A DNA stretch of 64,000 nucleotides from Treponema sp. (GCA_024402695.1 JAKSTG010000007.1:1-64000), one strand, 5' to 3'; numbered from the stretch's first letter, positions 19,106 through 27,843 are shown. Numbers and translations: made by a program. Notes: a model not told the origin generated them from the sequence alone.

Positions 19106-20071
19106 ATGAACAATAAAATACTTGAAGTAAAAAATCTTTTCATGGACTTCAATCTGAACGCAGGTTTCTTTGCCCGTAACGAGAAAAGAGTTTATGCAGT
19201 CAACGATATTTCTTTTTCTCTTGAACGGGGAAAGACTTACGGTCTTGTCGGTGAATCAGGCTGCGGTAAAACAACAACTGCCAGACTTATTTCAAAGATG
19301 TACACTCCTTCATCCGGGGAAATCATTTACTTTGATGAAAACTCAGAAGATGAAAAAAATATTTTTTCCCTGAACAAAAATGAATCAAAAAAATATCTTG
19401 AAAAAGTGAAATATGTTTTTCAGGATCCTTCCCGCTCCCTGAATCCCAGAATGAATATTGAAAACATTCTTACCTCAGGCCTTAAATATTCTTCTTTATG
19501 GAACGGAAAGGAAGCTGCAGTTCAGAAAGCGGCAGCAGTTCTTAAGGAAGTAGGTCTTTCAGAAGATGATCTTTCCCGTCATCCTCAGGAATTTTCCGGC
19601 GGACAGAGACAGCGCATAAGCATTGCCCGCGGCCTTATTATGGAACCGGAAGTCCTTATCTGCGACGAAGTTGTTTCAGCCCTGGATGTTTCAGTTCAAG
19701 GACAGATCATAAACCTTCTTTCGGAACTTAAAGAAAAAAGAAATCTTTCCTATATTTTCATTACCCATGACCTCCGCGTCGCAACCTATTTCTGCGACAC
19801 CATCGGGGTAATGTATCGCGGAAAACTTATGGAAGAAAGTCCTGCAGAAAACTTCTGGAAAGACTGCGACCATCCTTATACAAAGCTGCTTTTTGAAGGT
19901 GCCCGGAACACAAAGACTCGGAACAATACGGAAGTAAACTCTGTTCTTAGTATGGAAGAAGGCTGTCCTTTCTTCGAAAGATGTGCTCAAAGAAATTCCG
20001 AATGCGAAAAAAAATGCCCAGACCTGAAAGAAACAGAACCGGGACACAAAATCCGCTGTAGTTTATTTTAG
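19106..20071 (+). CDS. Peptide ABC transporter ATP-binding protein (DppF/OppF type)
   Basis: The second cytoplasmic ATPase of the importer, about 321 residues. Walker A is GESGCGKT near residue 50, the signature is FSGGQRQRISIARG, Walker B is LICDEVVSALD, and the C-terminal oligopeptide-type region holds four cysteines (FFERCAQRNSECEKKCP) that in this family can bind an iron-sulphur cluster. The ATG at 19106 gives the usual MNNKILEVKNL start; a GTG at 19094 overlapping the previous stop (GTGA) is the alternative. The Walker B glutamate is present. The gene converges on the HAD phosphatase gene with a 3-base gap and no visible terminator. Confidence 0.92.
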   Translation: MNNKILEVKNLFMDFNLNAGFFARNEKRVYAVNDISFSLERGKTYGLVGESGCGKTTTARLISKMYTPSSGEIIYFDENSEDEKNIFSLNKNESKKYLEKVKYVFQDPSRSLNPRMNIENILTSGLKYSSLWNGKEAAVQKAAAVLKEVGLSEDDLSRHPQEFSGGQRQRISIARGLIMEPEVLICDEVVSALDVSVQGQIINLLSELKEKRNLSYIFITHDLRVATYFCDTIGVMYRGKLMEESPAENFWKDCDHPYTKLLFEGARNTKTRNNTEVNSVLSMEEGCPFFERCAQRNSECEKKCPDLKETEPGHKIRCSLF

Positions 20072-20074
20072 AAA

Positions 20075-20722
20075 TTAAAAATATTTTTTGATTTCCAGTA
20101 AGGACTCAAGAAGCAGGTCGACTTGCTTAAGGATTTCTTCATCAGGTTGAACCCGGTCTGGTACCATTATGGTGGTAAGTCCTGCTGCCTTTCCGGATCT
20201 GATTCCGTTGTAACTGTCTTCTACACAGACACATTCAGAAGGTGAAAGCCCAAGGGACTTTACGGCCATCTGGTAGATTTCGGGATCAGGCTTTGAATGC
20301 TCTACCATGTCTCCCGTTGTGATTGTTTCGAAATATCCGATTATGCCGGCTCTTGTAAGCTGACGGCGTACGGAAACTTCCCTTGTAGAGGAAGCCAGGC
20401 AAATGCGGTAATTTTTTGATTTTAGATATTCCAGGCATTCAACAACGCCTTTCATAAGTGGAATACCATCTTTTTCTTCAATGATATGGAACAGTTCACT
20501 GGACCTTGCAAGGGCACCTGCCCCGTCAAAATCCTGTCCGAAAATTTCTTTCAGGATACGAACTGAGTCCGCCTTGTTGGTTCCCATACAACGGAAATTG
20601 GCTTCTTCCATTTTTACAGGATCAAGACCAAGTTCCTTTCCAACCGAAGTCCAGGTTCCCCAGCAGATGGATTCTGTATCAAGGAGAATACCATCCATGT
20701 CAAAGACAAAAGCTTTTATCAT
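20075..20722 (-). CDS. HAD-family phosphatase, beta-phosphoglucomutase-like
   Basis: A 215-residue haloacid dehalogenase-superfamily hydrolase. Motif I is DMDGILLDTES near residues 8-18 (nucleophile Asp and general acid Asp), motif II is the Ser/Thr in LASSTRE, motif III is the Lys in HSKPDPEIYQ, and motif IV is the acidic CVEDSYNGI. A helical cap sits after motif I. This architecture is shared by phosphoglycolate phosphatases, sugar phosphatases and beta-phosphoglucomutases, so the substrate is open. It overlaps the upstream chromate transporter by ATGA (4 bases) and is the last gene of the miaA operon. Confidence 0.85.
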   Translation of the reverse strand: MIKAFVFDMDGILLDTESICWGTWTSVGKELGLDPVKMEEANFRCMGTNKADSVRILKEIFGQDFDGAGALARSSELFHIIEEKDGIPLMKGVVECLEYLKSKNYRICLASSTREVSVRRQLTRAGIIGYFETITTGDMVEHSKPDPEIYQMAVKSLGLSPSECVCVEDSYNGIRSGKAAGLTTIMVPDRVQPDEEILKQVDLLLESLLEIKKYF

Positions 20723-21279
20723 CCTACGATAATCCCGAATATAGCACCAAGAATTACAACCCAGATTGGATGAAGCTTAAACTTGAAAAGAAGGAATGTG
20801 AAAACGGCATATCCACAAAGATAAATCCAGTTGAAAAGTGTCTTGAAATCAAAATCACTCCATGATGCAGGAACATTGAGCAAAGCAACAATGAAAACAT
20901 TTACGGCTGCAACGAATACAATTCCTGTAGATGCAGGACGTAAAACCTTCATTACATTTTTTACACCTATACTGTTATTAAAAGCCTTGTAGAAATGGGC
21001 AATGATCAGAATACAGAAAATAGAAGGAAGCACTTCCCCGAAAGTAGTAATCAGTGCTCCAGGAATTCCGTACATGTTGTATCCGATGAAAGTTGCCATG
21101 TTGATTCCAAGAGGACCCGGAGTCGATTCTGAAATAGCAACCATATTGTAAAAGGCTTCTGATGAAATGATTCCTGTATCAACAAGAGTCTGCTGCATAA
21201 GGGTCAGGGCAACAAGACCCCCGCCAATAGTAAAAAGTCCAATGTAGAAGAAAGTACAGAACAAAGCAAACAGTGTCAT
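20719..21279 (-). CDS. Chromate transporter family protein, half-size (copy 2)
   Basis: A 186-residue membrane protein matching one ChrA domain. It has the N-terminal motif FYIGLFTIGGGLVALTLMQ and the SESTPGPLGINMATFIGY motif, then four or five hydrophobic segments. Short-chain ChrA proteins occur as adjacent pairs that function together. Family members export chromate by proton antiport, but many, especially in anaerobic gut bacteria, probably move another anion. It starts immediately after the stop of the other half-transporter at 21280 and overlaps the HAD gene. Confidence 0.9.
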   Translation of the reverse strand: MTLFALFCTFFYIGLFTIGGGLVALTLMQQTLVDTGIISSEAFYNMVAISESTPGPLGINMATFIGYNMYGIPGALITTFGEVLPSIFCILIIAHFYKAFNNSIGVKNVMKVLRPASTGIVFVAAVNVFIVALLNVPASWSDFDFKTLFNWIYLCGYAVFTFLLFKFKLHPIWVVILGAIFGIIVG

Positions 21280-21951
21280 TTATTTGTCCTCCTTTTCACT
21301 TTCATTTTCAGTTCCGTTTTCTGAAGTTTCAACAGAAGCGGAAGCCTTTGCTTTTCTTGCACGGACAGTCTGAATCAGAGTGACTGCAATTCCGATAGTA
21401 ATTGCAGAAAGAATTACCCAGTAAGACTGAACTTTAAATACGAAAAGCGCACAGAAGGAGGCTATCAGAACAACAGCCGACCACCAGTTTTTTACAGTTT
21501 TTTTTGCAAAGTTGTAGGTAACATTTGTAAGAAGTGCCGCAACGACTACGTTTACACCCTTTAGGGCTTTCTGCACCACAGGATAATCTTCAATGGAATT
21601 AATGAGAGTTGCCAGAAGAGTAATGATTATGAGAGATGGGGTTACCATTCCCAAAGTTCCGCAGAAACCTCCGATAATTCCGCAACGCTTGTAACCAACA
21701 AAAGTTGAAACGTTTACGGCAATGATTCCAGGAGTACTCTGACCGATTGCAAAGAAATCGATAAGTTCTTCTTCAGTCATCCATTTTTTATCTTCGACAA
21801 ATTCACGCTGCATCATAGGAAGCATAGCCATGCCTCCACCGATTGTGAAAAGACCAACCTTTGCGCAGTTCAGATAAATACTGACCAGGTCTTTCAGAAA
21901 CTGTCCAAGAGATTTCTTTTCTCTTGTTTCCTTTTGTTCTTTCTTTTCCAT
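21280..21951 (-). CDS. Chromate transporter family protein, half-size (copy 1)
   Basis: A 223-residue ChrA-domain membrane protein, paralogous to the next gene, with LFTIGGGMAMLPMMQREFVE and AIGQSTPGIIAVNVSTFVGY motifs. It has a charged N-terminus (KKEQKETREKK) and an acidic tail. The pair probably forms one heterodimeric transporter with inverted topology, as described for short-chain ChrA pairs. An AAGGAT Shine-Dalgarno sequence lies before its start. It begins 14 bases past the ttcA-like gene, so it belongs to the miaA-led operon. True chromate resistance is unproven. Confidence 0.9.
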   Translation of the reverse strand: MEKKEQKETREKKSLGQFLKDLVSIYLNCAKVGLFTIGGGMAMLPMMQREFVEDKKWMTEEELIDFFAIGQSTPGIIAVNVSTFVGYKRCGIIGGFCGTLGMVTPSLIIITLLATLINSIEDYPVVQKALKGVNVVVAALLTNVTYNFAKKTVKNWWSAVVLIASFCALFVFKVQSYWVILSAITIGIAVTLIQTVRARKAKASASVETSENGTENESEKEDK

Positions 21952-21965
21952 TTTTTTTATCCTTA

Positions 21966-22679
21966 CTAGGGTAAGTATGTAGGGTCTATATTTTTAAGGG
22001 AATCCATCATATGTCTTTTACGGGTTTCATCCCCTTCTGTAAGCTGTTCCAGAAGTCTTCTGGCATGTTTTCTTTCTGAATTATCCTGATAATTACAGGT
22101 ACAGGTCCATCCGTAATAACCGTCTTCTTTTGCTTTTTCAATTATGTCTTTTTCTGCAACATAACAAAGAGGCCTTATTACTTCTATCGGATATTTCTCA
22201 TATTTAAGTCGTGGAGGCATTGTTGTAAGTTTTGCAGCTCCAAGCATGTTCATAAGAAGAGTTTCAAGAAGGTCATCCCTGTGATGTCCCAAAGCAATTT
22301 TATTGAAACCATGCTCCATTGCGTAATTGTTTAATTCAGTTCGGCGCTGGGTAGAACACCAGTAACAGTTCATCTTCCGTCCCGGCTTCAAACGCTCAAT
22401 AACATCAATTTTGATTGATTCGTATGGTGCGCCCCACTTTTCATAAAGAGCCCGGATTTCAGGATCAAGAACTCCGCCAATACCGCTTTCAATGTTCAAA
22501 GCAAGAAATTCAAAATCTGCATCCTTTCTTTTTTTTCGGTCAGCAAAATAATTTATGAGGAGTGTTGAATCTTTACCGCCTGAAGCCCCAATAAGGATTC
22601 GGTCACCAGGTTCAATAAGGTTGTAATCAAAAACAGCCTTATCTATAGCGGCATAAACCATGTTTCTTGGATTGCCCAT
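21966..22679 (-). CDS. TtcA-like tRNA 2-thiolation enzyme
   Basis: A PP-loop ATPase of 237 residues with the motif IGASGGKDSTLL near 28-39, followed by a CYWCSTQRR CxxC pair and a CTCNY pair near the C-terminus. TtcA makes 2-thiocytidine at position 32 of tRNAs using an iron-sulphur cluster held by such cysteines. The HHRDDLLETLLMNM segment is shared with TilS/TtcA enzymes. It is shorter than E. coli TtcA (about 311), so the exact target base is uncertain. Its start overlaps the miaA stop by one base (TAATG), pairing two tRNA-modification genes. Confidence 0.82.
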   Translation of the reverse strand: MGNPRNMVYAAIDKAVFDYNLIEPGDRILIGASGGKDSTLLINYFADRKKRKDADFEFLALNIESGIGGVLDPEIRALYEKWGAPYESIKIDVIERLKPGRKMNCYWCSTQRRTELNNYAMEHGFNKIALGHHRDDLLETLLMNMLGAAKLTTMPPRLKYEKYPIEVIRPLCYVAEKDIIEKAKEDGYYGWTCTCNYQDNSERKHARRLLEQLTEGDETRKRHMMDSLKNIDPTYLP

Positions 22680-23617
22680 TAGAAGTTCTCCTCAATGAGT
22701 TTAATAGCCGCTTTGATGCGTACTTCTTTAGAAGGATCTTCCGGGAGCCAGTTGATAGTTACACCCTTCTTTTCCATTCCACGGTACCAGGTCATCTGGC
22801 GCTTACTGAACTGACGGATCTGAATAAAAAGTTGTTCAAAAAGTTCTTCTTTTGTAGCGATTTTTCCTTCAAGGAAAAGAGAACAGTAACGGTATTCAAG
22901 TCCAAGTTTTTCAAGTCTTTCCCAGGAATAACCGGAATCGTGAAGTCCCCGGATTTCATCAATCATACCTTCATCAAGACGTTCCTTAAGACGGCGTTCG
23001 ATATTAGAAACCACCTGACTGCGTTCAAGAGTTGTTCCTATAACCAAAGGTCTGATATCAGGACGTTTCAAAGCTTCAAGGGCTGCTTTTCCCTCTTCAC
23101 TGTTTTCATAAAGAGCGATTTCAATTGCCTTGATTACACGGTCTTTTTCAAGAAGATCACTTTTATTGTGAAGATCCGGTTTTAAAGAAAGAAGCTGACG
23201 GTCCAGTTCTTCAAGAGTCTTTCCTTCCAGTTCTGCATGAAGTTCCGGATTTTCAGGAACATTGATAAGTTCATATCCACGGATCACAGAATCAAGATAC
23301 ATGCCGGTTCCGCCTACAATAACCGGAAGCTTGCCTCTAGAAGTAATGTCCTGAAAAACCTTGTAAAAATCAGTCTGATAATTAAAGACGTTGTATTCCG
23401 AAGCAAGAGTTGTAATATCGATCAGGTGATATGGAACCGGCTGTCCATCTACTTCATATTCGCAGAGATCTTTTCCGGACCCGATATCCAGGCCTTTGTA
23501 AGTCTGGCGGGAATCGGCAGATATAACTTCTCCCGAAAAATGATGGGCAACTGCAACCCCAACAGCGGTTTTTCCTACGGCTGTCGGCCCTAAAATTACA
23601 ACACAATTATAAGACAT
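22679..23617 (-). CDS. miaA: tRNA dimethylallyltransferase
   Basis: MiaA adds a dimethylallyl group to N6 of A37 in tRNAs reading codons that start with U. The P-loop GPTAVGKT is near residues 10-17, the DSRQTYKGLDIGSGK substrate motif near 35-49, and the tRNA-binding region with RQFSKRQMTWYRG near the C-terminus. The length (312) is typical. The ATG lies 6 bases after TATATT; the only purine-rich stretch (GAGG) is too close to serve as a normal Shine-Dalgarno site, so a leaderless start is likely. It leads the operon miaA - ttcA-like - chrA pair - HAD. Confidence 0.95.
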   Translation of the reverse strand: MSYNCVVILGPTAVGKTAVGVAVAHHFSGEVISADSRQTYKGLDIGSGKDLCEYEVDGQPVPYHLIDITTLASEYNVFNYQTDFYKVFQDITSRGKLPVIVGGTGMYLDSVIRGYELINVPENPELHAELEGKTLEELDRQLLSLKPDLHNKSDLLEKDRVIKAIEIALYENSEEGKAALEALKRPDIRPLVIGTTLERSQVVSNIERRLKERLDEGMIDEIRGLHDSGYSWERLEKLGLEYRYCSLFLEGKIATKEELFEQLFIQIRQFSKRQMTWYRGMEKKGVTINWLPEDPSKEVRIKAAIKLIEENF

Positions 23618-23623
23618 GGCCTC

Positions 23624-23629
23624 AATATA
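23624..23629 (-). promoter_or_regulatory. Candidate -10 of a leaderless miaA promoter
   Basis: The minus strand has TATATT 6 bases before the miaA ATG. No good -35 is seen at 16-18 bases. The upstream stem at 23648-23674 terminates the previous unit. Confidence 0.35.
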
Positions 23630-23647
23630 CCATATTTAAAACAAAAA

Positions 23648-23674
23648 ATCCCGAGGCCTTGGGAACCTCGGGAT
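23648..23674 (-). terminator. Terminator after the acidic SPOR gene
   Basis: Perfect 9-base arms ATCCCGAGG (23648-23656) and CCTCGGGAT (23666-23674) are followed on the minus strand by a TTTTTTG run. A second small stem (23691-23696 with 23705-23710) sits between it and the gene. Confidence 0.85.
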
Positions 23675-23717
23675 GAAATTCGTATTATATACGGACCGGG
23701 TGGAGTCCGTTCATAAA

Positions 23718-25706
23718 CTATTTGATTTTGCGTACGAAAGCGTCTTTGAATCCGTAAGCCTTGAAACGTCCAAGAACTGTTCCGTATTCGTCTACGCTCA
23801 ATGGTCCAACGAGAACCTGTTTTGCGCTTCCGCTTGCCAGTGGAACCAGTGTAATTGGATAGTGTGTTCCATATTTCTTGATGATTTCGGCGATGTTGTT
23901 TACATCACGGTAAACTGCAATCTGAATGTAGTATGAACCTGATTTAAGGTCATTCAGACTTCCAACTGTGTATTCTGCGAAGTCATCTGCTGCTTTTGGT
24001 GCAGGTGTTTCAACAACAACTGGAGCAGGTTTTACTTCTTCAACTACTGATGGAGCTGGTTTTACTTCTTCTACGGCAACTGGTGCAGGAACTTCTTCAG
24101 CTACATCTTCTACAACATCTTCAACTTCATCTTCTTCAACATAAGCAATTGAAGGATTTACAGGTGGGAAGTCATCAACAGGAACCAGAACGATTGCATC
24201 GTATTCATCATCTGATTCTTCTTCTGCAGGTTCTTCAACCGGTTCTTCTTCAGCAACTTCTTCTTCAACTGCAGGTTCTTCTTCAACTACAGGAGTTTCT
24301 TCTACAGGAACTTCTTCTTCAAGAGATTCTTCATCAGCTGTTTCTTCTTCGATAGCATCAAGTTTTTCTTCTTCGAAGGCTTCAGCTTCTGGTTCTACAG
24401 TTTCTTCTTCGAGAGGTTCTTCAAGAGCTTCTTCTTCAACAGGTTCTTCTGCTTCTTCCTCTTCTTCAAGATCTTCTTCATCGATGAACTCTTCTTCCAG
24501 TTCTTCTTCAGGAGATTCTTCCTCTTCATCTTCTGCTACGAATTCTTCTTCGTCTTCTTCAAGGAGGCTGTCGTCTTCTTCGAAATCTTCATCTTCTGCT
24601 TCTTCATCAGAATCTTCTTCAAGGGCATCCAGTTCTTCTTCTTCGAAGGCTTCAGCTTCTGGCTCTTCATCGTCTTCTTCAAAGAACTCTTCTTCCTCTT
24701 CATATTCTTCGTCTTCTTCAGATTCGTCTTCGAGTTCTCCGAGTTCTTCATCTTCAAAAGCTTCTGCTTCAGGTTCTTCACCTTCTTCTTCGTCTTCTTC
24801 TAAGAACTCTTCTTCCTCTTCGTACTCTTCCTCTTCTTCAGATTCGTCTTCCAGGTCGGCAAGTTCTTCGTCTTCGAAAGCTTCTGCTTCAGGTTCTTCA
24901 CCTTCTTCTTCGTCTTCTTCTAAGAACTCTTCTTCCTCTTCATATTCTTCATCTGCCTCTTCAGAGTCATCTTCGTAATATTCTTCTTCAGAATCGTCTT
25001 CGGCAAACTCTTCTTCGTCCATTTCTTCGTATTCTTCTTCAGAAAGAGCTTCTTCCTCTTCAAGGTATTCTTCTTCATCAGATTCCTCGAAAGCTTCTTC
25101 GTCGTCAGAATCTTCTTCAAAATCGGCTTCTTCTGATTCGTCTTCGGCTGGAGCCTCTTCTTCAGCTTCTTCTTCAGTAGCTTCGTATTCTTCCTCGGCT
25201 TCAGGTTCGTTCAAATCTTCGTCTGCTGTTTCTTCTTCAGCTAAAGTTTCTTCTTCTGTTGCTTCTTCTTCAGCCGCAGGTTCTTCTGCTTCTTCCATTG
25301 CAGGAACTTCATCTTCCCAGTCAGCATCATTTGATTTGGCAATTACAGCAGTTCCGAATACTCTGTCATCCTGCCCTGTTCTTTTGGTGATTTTTACGAT
25401 GTTGTTTGAGTTCTTTGCAATTCCAAGAGCCTTAGCAGCTTCAGGAGAAAGCATGATTGCAACCCCTTCAGAAGGATCAAGAGCTCCGATTACCAGAACT
25501 GTTACTGGAGTACTGTTAGAGATGTTTGTAACACTCAGTTCATCACCAGGAAGGTATCCTACAGTTTTTGCAAAATAGCCTTCAGGGAATACACCTTCAT
25601 CTGCAACTACTGCACGGCCATCAAGAGACGGACTGAAAGATGCAAACAAAGTACAAACTGCCAGTAAACATGCGATTTTTGCGATTAACTTAGATAATTT
25701 ATTCAT
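23718..25706 (-). CDS. Exported acidic repeat protein with DPBB-like and SPOR domains (RlpA-like)
   Basis: A 662-residue exported protein. After a signal peptide (about 1-28), residues 40-120 resemble the double-psi beta-barrel of RlpA (GDELSVTNISNSTPVTVLV, LSPEAAKALGI). Residues about 130-500 are almost entirely Glu/Asp with Ala, Ser, Tyr and Phe, and contain near-identical 40-residue tandem repeats (120-base period). A Pro/Val linker leads to a C-terminal SPOR-like domain (about 595-662, YYIQIAVYRDVNNIAEIIKKYG...), which in other proteins binds denuded septal peptidoglycan. RlpA catalytic residues were not confirmed. A septal or cell-wall role is inferred. It follows a small exported protein by 11 bases. 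Confidence 0.75.
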   Translation of the reverse strand: MNKLSKLIAKIACLLAVCTLFASFSPSLDGRAVVADEGVFPEGYFAKTVGYLPGDELSVTNISNSTPVTVLVIGALDPSEGVAIMLSPEAAKALGIAKNSNNIVKITKRTGQDDRVFGTAVIAKSNDADWEDEVPAMEEAEEPAAEEEATEEETLAEEETADEDLNEPEAEEEYEATEEEAEEEAPAEDESEEADFEEDSDDEEAFEESDEEEYLEEEEALSEEEYEEMDEEEFAEDDSEEEYYEDDSEEADEEYEEEEEFLEEDEEEGEEPEAEAFEDEELADLEDESEEEEEYEEEEEFLEEDEEEGEEPEAEAFEDEELGELEDESEEDEEYEEEEEFFEEDDEEPEAEAFEEEELDALEEDSDEEAEDEDFEEDDSLLEEDEEEFVAEDEEEESPEEELEEEFIDEEDLEEEEEAEEPVEEEALEEPLEEETVEPEAEAFEEEKLDAIEEETADEESLEEEVPVEETPVVEEEPAVEEEVAEEEPVEEPAEEESDDEYDAIVLVPVDDFPPVNPSIAYVEEDEVEDVVEDVAEEVPAPVAVEEVKPAPSVVEEVKPAPVVVETPAPKAADDFAEYTVGSLNDLKSGSYYIQIAVYRDVNNIAEIIKKYGTHYPITLVPLASGSAKQVLVGPLSVDEYGTVLGRFKAYGFKDAFVRKIK
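24661..24970 (-). repeat. In-frame tandem repeats, about 120-base period
   Basis: Segments starting near 24661, 24781 and 24901 are nearly identical. The last two are exactly 120 bases apart, and the first copy is slightly shorter. Each encodes about 40 mostly acidic residues of the SPOR protein ending in EAEAFEDEEL. The surrounding region 24240-25270 is a low-complexity TTCTTC tract. Confidence 0.85.
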
Positions 25707-25717
25707 ATCCCACCACC

Positions 25718-26233
25718 TTATAAAGCTTTCTGAATATCTGAAATCAAAGAGTAAGAAGCGATTCTGATGTTTTCATCAGTACCAGGCTTTTCTTTACTGC
25801 CTTTGACAGAACTTGATTTTAATGTTTCTCCCGAAGAACACTTGAGCATAACCCATTCAATATGATCCAGGGGACACTGTGTTGCATCTGAAGTTCCTTT
25901 GTTTTTTGATGAATCATAATAAAGTTTCACCTGAACAAAGTAGTCTGACGAACCTTCATAAGCCTCTCCGAAACCTGTATAAAGCAGTTCCGAATCAACT
26001 TCTTTTGAATCCGAAATCCGGGCCAAAGAATTAGTTACGATAAATCCTTTGTCAAAAAAACCGTTCAACAGTTCATCTTCTACAATAAGCGACTGTTCAC
26101 TTACATAATCCAGAGCCAAATTGTGCTGTACAATCTGCACCGAAATCTGTCCTGCAAAGCAGAAAGTACCAGCAGCAAGCAGAACAGCTCCAAGGAGAAG
26201 TTTTTTTCCCATATTCCATAAAGATAACTTCAT
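25718..26233 (-). CDS. Small exported protein of unknown function
   Basis: A 171-residue protein with an N-terminal signal peptide (KKLLLGAVLLAAGTFCFAG), so it is periplasmic or surface-exposed. The mature part begins QISVQIVQHNLALDYVSEQSLIVEDELLNGFF when read in two steps, and it has a mixed alpha/beta look with two cysteines (CPLDH and CSSGE) that could form a disulphide. I recognise no family. It has a GGGGTG ribosome-binding site and is transcribed into the acidic SPOR gene 11 bases later, so a shared cell-envelope role is plausible but unproven. It is divergent from the sugar dehydratase gene. Confidence 0.65.
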   Translation of the reverse strand: MKLSLWNMGKKLLLGAVLLAAGTFCFAGQISVQIVQHNLALDYVSEQSLIVEDELLNGFFDKGFIVTNSLARISDSKEVDSELLYTGFGEAYEGSSDYFVQVKLYYDSSKNKGTSDATQCPLDHIEWVMLKCSSGETLKSSSVKGSKEKPGTDENIRIASYSLISDIQKAL

Positions 26234-26302
26234 AGAAACACCCCATTATTTTCTTTGGTCGTCATTTAACTATCGGAATATAAAAAACTTAGTTTAGAGA
26301 TT

Positions 26303-26340
26303 TTTGAATGTTTTCAGAACATTCAAACTTGTGATATAAT
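26303..26340 (+). promoter_or_regulatory. Perfect inverted repeat and -10 element before the sugar dehydratase gene
   Basis: Ten-base arms TTTGAATGTT (26303-26312) and AACATTCAAA (26318-26327) flank a 5-base centre. A consensus TATAAT follows at 26335-26340, 18 bases before the ATG. The repeat covers the -35 region, where an activator or repressor could bind. It lies in the divergent interval between two operons. Confidence 0.5.
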
Positions 26341-26358
26341 TAATCTGGGTGAATAAAA

Positions 26359-27798
26359 ATGGGTGAAAAAAAGAATGTTTATATCATTGGAGCCGGTTTT
26401 GCTGGTCAGACCATCGCAGATGATATTAAACGCAAAAAAGTCTTCGGCAATGTTGCCGCTTTTCTGGACGACGACGAAAATCTTATTGGAAAATCTATAG
26501 ACGGTGTACCTGTATTCGGTCCTATTGCCAATGCAGCCCCTCTTCTCAGAAATACATTAAAAGATGATGCAATTATTGCAATCCCATCGGCTCCCGTAGA
26601 AAGAATCCGCCAGATATATGAAATCCTCAGCAAAGCTGGTTTCTTCCATATACGTATTCTTCCAAGCGTAAGCCAGATAGTAAACGGAACCGCTCACCTG
26701 GTTCAGACCCGCGAAATCAACCCTCTGGATATTCTTGGACGAACTCCTATTACAATCCAGCTCCGCGAAAGCCTGAATTACCTTCGTGGAAAACGCGTTC
26801 TTATTACCGGTGCCGGTGGTTCTATCGGTTCAGAAATCTCAAGACAGCTTTTAAGCGGTGGTGCTGAACGAATCTATCTTTTCGGCCACGGAGAAAACTC
26901 AATTGTAGCCATTTATCGCGAACTTATGGTTCTTCAAAAGGAAGGTGTCGGCGAAAAAGCCACTGTTGTTCCTATTATTGGAGACATGAAGGACCGGGCT
27001 TATGTAGATTACATTATCCGCCAGACAAAATGTGACGTTATTTTCCATTGTGCGGCTTACAAACACGTAGACATGATGGAAGCAAATCCTGTTGCCGTTA
27101 TGGAAAACAATGTTCTTGGAACAAAGAACCTTCTGGATGCTTCCCTGAAACATAATGTATCCCGTTTCGTTCTGATTTCTACCGACAAAGCCGTAAGTCC
27201 TGTATGTACTTACGGTTTCTCAAAAATGCTGTGTGAAAAACTGGTTCTGGATGCCAGCCGAAAAACTTCGGGAAACCAGGCCTTCATGTTTGTACGTTTC
27301 GGTAACGTTCTTGGAAGCCGCGGTTCAATTCTGCCTCTTTTCCAGAATCAGATAAAAAACGGTGGTCCTGTTACAGTTACTGACGAAAACATGGTCCGCT
27401 ATTTCATGACCATTCCTGAAGCCTGTTCCCTGGTTCTTGAAGCCGGTGGACACGGGGAAAACGGAAGAAGCTATCTTCTGGACATGGGTGACCCTATCCG
27501 TATTCTGGACCTGGCAGAGCAGATTATCCGCTTTTCGGGACTGGAACCATACAAGGACATCGACATCAAGATCATCGGGGCAAGACCTGGTGAAAGACTT
27601 GATGAACCTTTGTGGCTGGATGAAGAAAATCCTCAGCCAACAGATTTCCCGAAGATTCTCAAACTTGTTAATCTTCCATGGGATTCTGAAAGACTTGAAA
27701 AACTCCTTAAGGGACTTGAACCTATCTGCAAGTTTGATGAAAATCAGCCTGATTTATACAGAAACATCCAGGCCCTTAAAAAACTGATAGAAAACTAA
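26359..27798 (+). CDS. Soluble nucleotide-sugar 4,6-dehydratase (CapD/PglF/WbpM family)
   Basis: A 479-residue SDR enzyme predicted to convert UDP-GlcNAc to a 4-keto-6-deoxy sugar. Residues 1-120 form a Rossmann-like N-terminal domain (IIGAGFAGQTIADDI). The catalytic domain starts near 145 with TGAGGSIGSEISRQL and includes FHCAAYKHVDMMEANP and STDKAVSPVCTYGFSK (Tyr and Lys of YxxxK retained). The membrane helices of PglF/WbpM/FlaA1 are absent, so it is cytosolic. It is the first gene of a plus-strand run with the aminotransferase and three XDH-like subunits. The exact sugar product is not predictable; T. pallidum TP0077 (annotated cap5D) is the likely counterpart, from memory. Confidence 0.9.
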   Translation: MGEKKNVYIIGAGFAGQTIADDIKRKKVFGNVAAFLDDDENLIGKSIDGVPVFGPIANAAPLLRNTLKDDAIIAIPSAPVERIRQIYEILSKAGFFHIRILPSVSQIVNGTAHLVQTREINPLDILGRTPITIQLRESLNYLRGKRVLITGAGGSIGSEISRQLLSGGAERIYLFGHGENSIVAIYRELMVLQKEGVGEKATVVPIIGDMKDRAYVDYIIRQTKCDVIFHCAAYKHVDMMEANPVAVMENNVLGTKNLLDASLKHNVSRFVLISTDKAVSPVCTYGFSKMLCEKLVLDASRKTSGNQAFMFVRFGNVLGSRGSILPLFQNQIKNGGPVTVTDENMVRYFMTIPEACSLVLEAGGHGENGRSYLLDMGDPIRILDLAEQIIRFSGLEPYKDIDIKIIGARPGERLDEPLWLDEENPQPTDFPKILKLVNLPWDSERLEKLLKGLEPICKFDENQPDLYRNIQALKKLIEN

Positions 27799-27843
27799 AT
27801 CCGGTGATCTGCGTTGATCTGAAAATCCGCGGGAGACTTTTAT

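Noticed and set aside
24661..24970. Regular 120-base periodicity as a repeat array
   Set aside because: It is an in-frame coding repeat of the acidic protein, not an intergenic array.
24484..24978. Long plus-strand frame encoding almost only serine
   Set aside because: It is the antisense shadow of the GAA/GAG-rich acidic repeat gene; no ribosome-binding site, promoter or sensible protein.
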